A DNA stretch of 64,000 nt from Mariprofundus micogutta (GTDB taxonomy: Bacteria > Pseudomonadota > Zetaproteobacteria > Mariprofundales > Mariprofundaceae), in NCBI RefSeq assembly GCF_001895085.1, contig NZ_BDFD01000008.1, positions 45,474 through 109,473 on the forward strand. The letters are read 5' to 3'. The translations under genes and the position numbers were made by a program. Shown here one piece after another: positions 58,398 to 64,000 of the stretch; position 1 is the stretch's first letter; each line of letters opens with the position of its first letter. Under the pieces are notes generated by a model. That model saw only the letters and a program-made list of their open reading frames with translations, had not been told where the DNA came from and searched no databases.

Positions 58398-59107
58398 GAA
58401 AACATATGAATAAATCCATGATCATTATGACCTCTGTAATAGCAATGGCAGCGATACAACCAGCTTGGGCAGCTGGAGATACACATCATATGGGTGCTCA
58501 CATGCAAGGAGACCACCATATGGGGAACATGCCGAATCAAGACCATATGCAGGGTGATATGGATAAGATGAAAGGTACGACCAGCGCATTTCTCGTTACA
58601 AAAGAGATTGATGGTTACACGGTTAGTTTCCATGTCATGAAAGCGAAAGAAGGTATGCAGCATGGTGGGAGTCACCATTCGGCAGGAGTGCCGAATGGGA
58701 CGGCTGTAAGCCGCCCGCAGGGAGAGGGGCAGGATGCCCCGAGTCACCATTCAGCAAGACAGCTGAATGGGATGGCTAGCAGCCACCCGCAGGGCAAGGG
58801 ACAGGATGCCCCGAGTCACAATTTGATGGCTAAAGTTGAGAAAGATGGCAAAGCATTGACCGATCTGGTGGTTAATTCAAAGGTCACACATCCGAATAAC
58901 AAATCGGAATCAAAAATGCTGATGAAGATGGGGGACTGGTATATGGCCGGTTACGACCTTGGGCACGAGGGCCAGCATCAGTTGATGATACTGTTCAAGA
59001 CTGCCGATGGAACCAAGCACTTTGGTGGCGTTTATTTCCCTGAGAATGCACCGGAGCAGAAAGAATTTCACAAGGAACAGGCTGCAGACCATGAACAACA
59101 TCATTGA
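58394..59107 (+). CDS. His/Met-rich periplasmic protein with in-frame repeats, copper-linked
   Basis: This 237-residue protein begins with a signal peptide (MIIMTSVIAMAAIQPAWA) and a His/Met/Asp-rich stretch (DTHHMGAHMQGDHHMG, NQDHMQGDMDKM). After a short domain (VTKEIDGYTVSFHVM) come two 24-residue repeats (about residues 93-140), then KVEKDGKALTDLVVNSKV and MKMGDWYMAGYDL, which look like a YtkA/FixH-type Ig-like fold. It overlaps cusA by four bases. Periplasmic metal binding is inferred. Removing both repeats would restore a shorter continuous domain. Confidence 0.75.
   Translation: MRKHMNKSMIIMTSVIAMAAIQPAWAAGDTHHMGAHMQGDHHMGNMPNQDHMQGDMDKMKGTTSAFLVTKEIDGYTVSFHVMKAKEGMQHGGSHHSAGVPNGTAVSRPQGEGQDAPSHHSARQLNGMASSHPQGKGQDAPSHNLMAKVEKDGKALTDLVVNSKVTHPNNKSESKMLMKMGDWYMAGYDLGHEGQHQLMILFKTADGTKHFGGVYFPENAPEQKEFHKEQAADHEQHH
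58670..58813. repeat. Two 72-bp structured repeats inside the copper-linked gene
   Basis: Units start at 58670 and 58742, with the first bases of a third (AGTCAC) at 58814. Each contains three hairpins: CATTCGGCA/TGCCGAATG becoming CATTCAGC/GCTGAATG; CGGCT/AGCCG becoming TGGCT/AGCCA; and GGGGCA-GGA-TGCCCC becoming GGGACA-GGA-TGCCCC. The first two stems change on both sides together. Seventy-two is a multiple of three, so the frame is kept. Confidence 0.85.
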
Positions 59108-59750
59108 ACCGGTACGCCATGGTATGATCATGGCGGTTATTGCTCTGATCAGTGGTGCACTATGGGCAGCTTACATGGCAACGCATCATGAACAACTGCA
59201 TTCCGCCTTCGAAGTGCAACAGGCTAAATTAGAACAGGTCGCCATGCAGCAACAGGCAAAGTCGATGAATATGGATAACATGAGCATGGGAGCTTCGGCG
59301 GCTCACAAACATGACTCTTCAGTTCCGACTGCTGCTCACCACGATATGGAACCGAAGTTAGCAGGCGCCAAGCACACTCATTCAGGCTCTCTGGCGCTTG
59401 ATGCCATGCAGCGTTTGCTGCGTGGACATATCCATTTCATGGGGCTGGGTGTACTGGCTGCAGTGTTGCTACTGGTTACGGCCTTCACTTCTCTGAAGAC
59501 ATGCTGGAAAAAAGTGCTCGGTTGGACATTCGGGTTGGGGGCACTGGCTTACCCGCCAGCATGGATATTGATGGGTTTTCGTACAGTGGAAATGGGGCCA
59601 CAAGCCGCAGAGGCAAGCATCATGTGGCTGTTCGGCCCTGCGATTGCTTTACTGCTCGCCTCAATGGGCACACTGCTGGCCACTCTGCTGATTGAGTGGA
59701 TCGGATTTCAGAATAACGCGTTGTTACAGCTGTTCTTCCAAAAGTCATAG
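59091..59750 (+). CDS. His/Met-rich multi-pass membrane protein of unknown function
   Basis: This 219-residue protein has one N-terminal membrane helix, a His/Met-rich periplasmic loop (about residues 45-100; MNMDNMSMGASAAHKHD, HHDMEPK, HTHSG) and three further membrane helices ending in ALLLASMGTLLATLLIEWI. It overlaps the previous gene by seventeen bases and lies just before copA, so it is part of the metal cluster. No family is recognised. Metal handling is inferred from composition. Confidence 0.7.
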   Translation: MNNIIEPVRHGMIMAVIALISGALWAAYMATHHEQLHSAFEVQQAKLEQVAMQQQAKSMNMDNMSMGASAAHKHDSSVPTAAHHDMEPKLAGAKHTHSGSLALDAMQRLLRGHIHFMGLGVLAAVLLLVTAFTSLKTCWKKVLGWTFGLGALAYPPAWILMGFRTVEMGPQAAEASIMWLFGPAIALLLASMGTLLATLLIEWIGFQNNALLQLFFQKS

Positions 59751-59771
59751 AGATCCCTAAGGAGACGCGCT

Positions 59772-62321
59772 ATGAATATTGATCCTGTATGTGGAATGGA
59801 AGTCAAAACAGATTCTCTTCACAGTACTGAGCATGACGGTCACCAGTGGCATTTCTGCAGCATCCACTGCCATGAAAAATTTGAGGCTGATCCTGATCAA
59901 TACATCATTGATCCGGTCTGCGGCATGCACGTTAAACCTGAATCTCCCCATCGGACAAAACATATCGATATCAGTTACCGCTTCTGCAGTGAAAAGTGTT
60001 TGCACAAATTTGAGGCCAATCCGGCAGCTTATGAAGGCAATAGTCATGCATGCGAACATGAGCATGCCTCCAAACCTGTTGCAGCAGCAGATCCGGAAGC
60101 AACGTATTTCTGCCCCATGTGTCCCGGTCAGGAGCAGAAAGGGCCGGGTATCTGTAAGTCGTGCGGCATGGCACTGGAGCCAATGGCCACACCGGCATTA
60201 AAAGAGAAGACTGAATACGTGTGCCCGATGCATCCGGAGATTGTCAGTGATGCTCCGGGGGCCTGTCCAAAATGTGGGATGGCACTGGAGCCGCGCACCG
60301 TGTCTGCCGAAGAGGATCATGCTGAACTCGATGATATGTCCCGTCGATTCAAGGTTAGTGCAGTACTGGCCGCGCCGGTCTTCGTACTGGCCATGGTCGC
60401 TGATCTGGCACCGGGCTGGTTGCCAGAGGGCTTGAGTATGGGGGCAGTTCAATGGATTGAATTTGCCCTGGCCTCTCCTGTAGTGCTGTGGGGTGGCTGG
60501 CCATTTTTCGAACGTTTTGCCCTGTCTCTGAAAACCCGGAACCTGAATATGTTCACCTTAATTGGCCTCGGTGTCGGTGTGGCATGGATTTACAGTGTAG
60601 TTGCGCTGTTGATGCCGGATATTTTCCCACCGGTGATGCAGATGGAAGGTGGTTTCGTCGATGTATATTTCGAGGCCGCAGCTGTGATCACTGCGCTGGT
60701 TTTGTTGGGCCAAGTTCTGGAACTGCGCGCACGCTCTCGCACTGATGAAGCAATAAAACTATTGCTTGGCATGACTCCGAAAACAGCCCGCCGAGTAGCG
60801 GAAGATGGAACTGAAGCTGATGTGCCTTTGGAGGATGTGCTGCCGGGTGATGTGCTGCGCATCCGCCCCGGAGAGAAGGTGCCTGTGGATGGTGTTGTAA
60901 CCGAGGGTGAAAGTAATGTCGATGAATCGATGGTAACTGGTGAGCCGATTCCCATCGAAAAAAGTGCTGGAGAAAAATTAATCGGTGCTACAGTGAATGG
61001 AAACGGTTCCTTGTTGATGCGAGCTGAGAAGGTGGGTGCGGACACATTGCTCTCGCAGATCGTAAATATGGTGGCTGAAGCCCAACGCTCTCGCGCTCCG
61101 ATCCAGAAAATGGCTGATACCGTGGCCGGATATTTTGTGCCGGTCGTGGTGCTGATTGCGATTATAGCCTTTATCGTTTGGGCAACAGTTGGTCCTGAAC
61201 CGCGTTTAGCACATGCAGTTGTGAATGCTGTTGCCGTACTGATTATTGCCTGTCCTTGTGCACTGGGTTTGGCGACACCTATATCTATCATGGTTGGTAC
61301 TGGTCGAGGTGCCACTGCCGGCGTATTGATCAAAAATGCCGAAGCATTGGAGGTCATGGAAAAGGTTAATACAGTCGTTGTGGATAAAACCGGAACATTG
61401 ACTGAAGGCAAACCCACCTTAACGACTGTTCAAGCTATCGGTGGCATGACTGAAGACGAAGTTATGGTATTGGCAGCCAGTATTGAACGAGCCAGCGAAC
61501 ATCCTCTGGCCGAAGCCATTGTAGCAGGTGCGACAGAAAAAGGACTGGAACCTCAATTAGTTGAAGGGTTTGCAGCAATCACAGGTAAGGGGGTATCTGC
61601 TACTGTAGCGGGCCGAACCGTATTGCTGGGTAATGCGAAACTGATGCAAGAGAACAACATCGATGTCACTGATGTGGCTATTACCGTTGAAGAGCATCAA
61701 CGGGGAGGTGAAACGGTGATGTATCTGGCTGCAGATGGGAAACTGGCAGGGATGGTTGGTGTATCTGATCCCATCAAGGTATCGACTCCCGACGCGATTA
61801 AAGAACTGCATGATGAAGGTATCGAAGTAGTGATGCTAACCGGTGATAATCACAATACAGCCGCAGCCGTAGCCGAAAAACTTGGCATCGACCGCTTTGA
61901 AGCGGATGTGTTGCCCGATCAGAAGGCGGAGGTAGTCAAAAAGCTACAGGGTGAAGGGAAAATCGTGGCAATGGCTGGTGATGGGATCAATGATGCACCC
62001 GCACTGGCACAGGCTCATGTTGGCATTGCCATGGGAACAGGTACCGATGTGGCGATGGAATCTGCAGGTATAACCCTGGTGAAGGGAGATCTTCGTGGTA
62101 TCCTCAGGGCAGTTCGACTTTCACGGGCAACGATGCGAAACATTCGTCAGAACCTGTTCTTTGCCTTTATGTATAACTCAGCGGGAGTTCCTGTAGCGGC
62201 AGGCATTATTTACCCCTTCACCGGACTGCTGCTTTCACCGATTATTGCGGCTGCAGCGATGAGTTTCTCATCCGTGTCCGTGATCAGCAATGCTTTGCGC
62301 CTGAAGCGAACAAAAATATAA
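59772..62321 (+). CDS. copA: Cu(I)/Ag(I)-type P1B ATPase with four N-terminal metal modules
   Basis: This 849-residue exporter has two YHS-like modules (DPVCGMEVK with [20 protein letters not shown] with [11 protein letters not shown]), then two heavy-metal-binding modules ([20 protein letters not shown] and CPMHPEI). The core has CPC (Cys494, Cys496) in [11 protein letters not shown], the phosphorylated Asp538 in [16 protein letters not shown] and [10 protein letters not shown]. The YNSAG and [15 protein letters not shown] motifs in the last helices mark the Cu/Ag class. An AAGGAGA precedes the ATG. Confidence 0.95.
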   Translation: MNIDPVCGMEVKTDSLHSTEHDGHQWHFCSIHCHEKFEADPDQYIIDPVCGMHVKPESPHRTKHIDISYRFCSEKCLHKFEANPAAYEGNSHACEHEHASKPVAAADPEATYFCPMCPGQEQKGPGICKSCGMALEPMATPALKEKTEYVCPMHPEIVSDAPGACPKCGMALEPRTVSAEEDHAELDDMSRRFKVSAVLAAPVFVLAMVADLAPGWLPEGLSMGAVQWIEFALASPVVLWGGWPFFERFALSLKTRNLNMFTLIGLGVGVAWIYSVVALLMPDIFPPVMQMEGGFVDVYFEAAAVITALVLLGQVLELRARSRTDEAIKLLLGMTPKTARRVAEDGTEADVPLEDVLPGDVLRIRPGEKVPVDGVVTEGESNVDESMVTGEPIPIEKSAGEKLIGATVNGNGSLLMRAEKVGADTLLSQIVNMVAEAQRSRAPIQKMADTVAGYFVPVVVLIAIIAFIVWATVGPEPRLAHAVVNAVAVLIIACPCALGLATPISIMVGTGRGATAGVLIKNAEALEVMEKVNTVVVDKTGTLTEGKPTLTTVQAIGGMTEDEVMVLAASIERASEHPLAEAIVAGATEKGLEPQLVEGFAAITGKGVSATVAGRTVLLGNAKLMQENNIDVTDVAITVEEHQRGGETVMYLAADGKLAGMVGVSDPIKVSTPDAIKELHDEGIEVVMLTGDNHNTAAAVAEKLGIDRFEADVLPDQKAEVVKKLQGEGKIVAMAGDGINDAPALAQAHVGIAMGTGTDVAMESAGITLVKGDLRGILRAVRLSRATMRNIRQNLFFAFMYNSAGVPVAAGIIYPFTGLLLSPIIAAAAMSFSSVSVISNALRLKRTKI

Positions 62322-62331
62322 GGAGAGAGAT

Positions 62332-62808
62332 ATGCATTACCTCAAAACATCAAAACCCAAATGGTCAAATTTTCTTCTGGCAAGTTTTGCAGTCCTCCTG
62401 TTTGCCTGCAACGCTGTTGAGCAAGTTTCTGCAACTGAAGTGGTGATGTACAAAGACCCGAACTGCGGCTGTTGTGGTGACTGGGCTAAACACCTCAAAG
62501 CGGAAGGTTTTACAGTCACTGAAAAACTCAGCGATGATATGGGCAGCGTAAAAGCTGAGCATGGTGTGCCTGCACCTCTGGCCTCCTGCCATACTGCATT
62601 GGTTGACGGCTATATTATTGAGGGACACGTGCCTGCCGATGACATCAAACGACTGCTCAAGGAACGGCCTGCAGTCACTGGTTTGACCGCTCCCGGCATG
62701 CCCATGAAATCTCCCGGCATGCAACCCGAGGGATTACCACCTAAAGGGTATGATGTGCTAAGCTTCGACAAGCAGGGCAACAGCAGCGTATACCATAGCT
62801 ACAAATAA
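62332..62808 (+). CDS. DUF411 metal-binding protein
   Basis: This 158-residue periplasmic protein has a signal peptide (FLLASFAVLLFACNAVEQV) and the DUF411 motif YKDPNCGCCGDWAKHL, in which the cysteines are expected to bind copper. A PAPLASCHTAL segment adds another Cys and His. DUF411 proteins are frequent in Cu-resistance loci. It follows copA by ten bases. Confidence 0.92.
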   Translation: MHYLKTSKPKWSNFLLASFAVLLFACNAVEQVSATEVVMYKDPNCGCCGDWAKHLKAEGFTVTEKLSDDMGSVKAEHGVPAPLASCHTALVDGYIIEGHVPADDIKRLLKERPAVTGLTAPGMPMKSPGMQPEGLPPKGYDVLSFDKQGNSSVYHSYK

Positions 62809-62836
62809 TCGAAACAGACAACCAAAGGATATTCAT

Positions 62837-63385
62837 ATGAAGCGGATCATTCTCTCCATTGCAACTGTATTTCTAAGCACGCTACTACTTGCCGGCTGCA
62901 GCAGCGAAAGCACTGAGCAGGCCTTTGTCAAGAAGGGCGCTAAAATGCCCGCGTTTCAGATGCAGCCTCTGGTCGGTGAAGTGGTCGACAATCATAAACT
63001 CTTTGCAGGTAAAGTTGTCATTCTAAATGCGTGGGCAACATGGTGCCCTCCATGTCGTCAGGAGATGCCGGACCTGGTTCGCCTGTCTCAACTGCTTCCT
63101 GCTGACAAATTTCTTGTAGCAGGTATATCCGTTGATAATAATCTGGACGATGTGAAAAAATTTGTGGCTGAAACTCAGGTTACTTTCCCCATGTTCTGGG
63201 ATCAGGGTGGTGAAAAAATCGCATCGCCAATTTTTAAATCTTTCCGTTTCCCTGAAACATTCATTATCAACCGTGAAGGTATCGTTATAGAAAGAATTCC
63301 AGGCACCTTGCCATGGGCTGATCCTGAAACAGTCGCTGCCTTACAAGCTGTTTACGAAACAGGGAAATTGCCCTTCTCCGAATAA
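62837..63385 (+). CDS. TlpA/DsbE-like thioredoxin-fold lipoprotein
   Basis: This 182-residue lipoprotein has a lipobox (LLAGC, Cys21) and a thioredoxin fold with the WATWCPPCRQEM active site. It would act as a periplasmic thiol reductant, for example for cytochrome c or copper-binding proteins. AAAGGA precedes the ATG. It is the last gene of the metal cluster and probably cotranscribed. Confidence 0.93.
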   Translation: MKRIILSIATVFLSTLLLAGCSSESTEQAFVKKGAKMPAFQMQPLVGEVVDNHKLFAGKVVILNAWATWCPPCRQEMPDLVRLSQLLPADKFLVAGISVDNNLDDVKKFVAETQVTFPMFWDQGGEKIASPIFKSFRFPETFIINREGIVIERIPGTLPWADPETVAALQAVYETGKLPFSE

Positions 63386-63495
63386 CAAACCTTCCAATAT
63401 TACCAGTATTCAAATCAAGATCGTCAATACGCGGGCTAAGTGGTTGTTTATATGTAACTTATTGAACATTACAAACTTCACCCTACACTATGAAT

Positions 63496-63658
63496 CTTGC
63501 ATTAAATGCAAGTATTTTCTGAACATTGGAGTTTCCACCCCCCACTTAAAAAACCTTTCAGATCAGATAGTTGCATTTAATGTAATGTTCACCACCCTAC
63601 TTTATGCCCCCATGCAGGAATGTCGCATTAAATGCTTGCATATTGCATTAAATGCAAT
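63496..63658. promoter_or_regulatory. Four TTGCATTAAATGCAA-type palindromic operators
   Basis: Sites lie at 63496-63512 (CTTGCATTAAATGCAAG), 63571-63585 (TTGCATTTAATGTAA), 63623-63637 (TCGCATTAAATGCTT) and 63642-63658 (ATTGCATTAAATGCAAT). Two are perfect palindromes with a TAA centre; two are close variants. The last two centres are 20 bp apart, about two helical turns. The strongest site lies between the -35 and -10 of the promoter listed next. They look like binding sites of a dimeric repressor not in the window. The 345-bp stretch 63386-63730 holds only these and the promoter. Confidence 0.8.
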
Positions 63659-63664
63659 TATAAT
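63636..63664 (+). promoter_or_regulatory. Sigma-70-type promoter upstream of the interrupted gene
   Basis: A perfect -10 TATAAT (63659-63664) has a weaker -35 TTGCAT (63636-63641) seventeen bases upstream. The fourth palindromic operator fills the spacer between them, which would block RNA polymerase when bound. The start codon is about 65 bp downstream. Confidence 0.7.
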
Positions 63665-63729
63665 GCGCTTTATGCAGAGAGAAGATTGGAAATTCCGCAT
63701 TGTTGAATTAAGTAGATTAGGAGGCAACC

Positions 63730-63873
63730 ATGCCTCGTAAGCACGTGCAAGTTGTCCAGACTCAAGCCAACCATCTTAATATTTCTGAAAAGGAGCAAGC
63801 TCTACTGAGCGCCATCACCAAGGGTTATGAGCAGCGTAGACTTGGCTCATTAAATCACACTGAAAAATCAGTC
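63730..63873 (+). pseudogene. Short gene interrupted by an IS21-family insertion
   Basis: The ORF starts MPRKHVQVVQTQANHLNISE with a strong GGAGG six bases upstream and is open for about 48 codons until the apparent insertion-sequence end at 63874. A stop follows inside the element. Its true C-terminus is likely beyond the element and outside the window. No family is recognised. The operator array upstream suggests a tightly regulated gene. Confidence 0.6.
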
Positions 63874-64000
63874 TGTTATTCAGCGTTCAAAATTGACCCC
63901 CTAGAGGGGTAAATCAGCGTCCAAATTTGACCCCCCTGTAGTATCCCCAGCTAATGATTTAGTTGGAGGAAAAAACAGGAGTGATCACAGTGGAAACGAA
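63874..64000. mobile_element. Left end of an IS21-family insertion sequence
   Basis: From TGTTATT at 63874, the sequence contains two internal end repeats (CAGCGTTCAAAATTGACCCC at 63881 and CAGCGTCCAAATTTGACCCC at 63915), a pattern typical of IS21-family termini, which begin TG and carry repeated transposase-binding sites. The istA-like coding region begins at 63981. The rest of the element is beyond the window. Confidence 0.75.
63981..64000 (+). CDS. istA: Start of IS21-family istA transposase (partial)
   Basis: The last twenty bases read GTG ATC ACA GTG GAA ACG, giving MITVET, the usual start of IS21-family IstA. AGGAG lies just upstream, better spaced for the second GTG (63990). Only the first few codons are present, so the call rests mainly on the insertion-sequence ends before it. 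Confidence 0.55.

Noticed and set aside
63444..63740. 98-codon ORF covering the palindromic operators
   Set aside because: It runs through the promoter and four operators, has no ribosome-binding site and overlaps the start of the better supported gene.

Overview
The window is about 64 kb of a Gram-negative proteobacterial chromosome at roughly 50% GC. It is dense with housekeeping genes, and one accessory block, a metal-resistance cluster ending at an insertion sequence, fills the right end. Gram-negative features include an OprB-like porin, a DUF481 outer-membrane protein, a tripartite RND efflux system and several periplasmic proteins. System II cytochrome c biogenesis (ResB/ResC), a SUF-only Fe-S operon, NnrS and DSF-type signalling would fit a marine chemolithotroph such as a zetaproteobacterium (Mariprofundus-like). 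That placement is inference from gene content; no rRNA or tRNA gene was found to test it.

Layout. 1-3265 (minus): pyruvate dehydrogenase operon pdhA-pdhB-pdhC, with pdhC cut by the window edge. 3494-3900: a SUI1/YciH factor and a bidirectional terminator. 4060-8250 (minus): two M16 peptidase-like proteins, rsmD, hemC. 8251-9253: a gene-poor, hairpin-rich spacer. 9254-16256: purH, a cupin regulator with a SulP transporter, a PhnA-like protein, then purD, purE and a tsaC-like gene; a 46-bp tandem repeat separates purD from purE. 16288-21257: resB, resC, galU, tsaB and a low-molecular-weight phosphatase. 21265-24996 (minus): xseB-ispA-dxs-tlyA, the isoprenoid operon. 25096-28000: DUF481 protein, lipB, a small periplasmic protein and a porin.

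28146-37015: a spacer with a Pho-box-like direct repeat and a 55-codon ORF, then a suf operon (Rrf2 regulator, sufB, sufC, sufD, sufS, sufU, sufT), nnrS, a Rieske ferredoxin and a small four-cysteine protein. A 31-bp palindrome overlaps the 5' region of the regulator. Several suf spacers hold imperfect inverted repeats, and the sufB spacer carries a second, synonymously diverged copy of the last ten sufB codons. 37169-40572: a complete RpfC-like hybrid kinase convergent with an RpfF-like DSF synthase, which is a candidate diffusible-signal quorum-sensing pair. 40731-49830: a small ORF, a TauE/SafE exporter, the cell-shape operon mreB-mreC-mreD-mrdA-rodA, xthA, lgt and uppP. 49927-51768: sppA.

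51823-63385 is a copper/silver detoxification cluster on one strand: a His/Met/Cys-rich leader protein, CusC-, CusB- and CusA-like efflux subunits, two His/Met-rich proteins of unknown function, a Cu-type P1B ATPase with four N-terminal metal-binding modules, a DUF411 protein and a TlpA-like lipoprotein. One of the unknown proteins contains two in-frame 72-bp repeats whose hairpins keep pairing through compensatory changes. Beyond it, four near-identical palindromic operators surround a good promoter and precede a short gene that is interrupted by the end of an IS21-family element running off the right edge.
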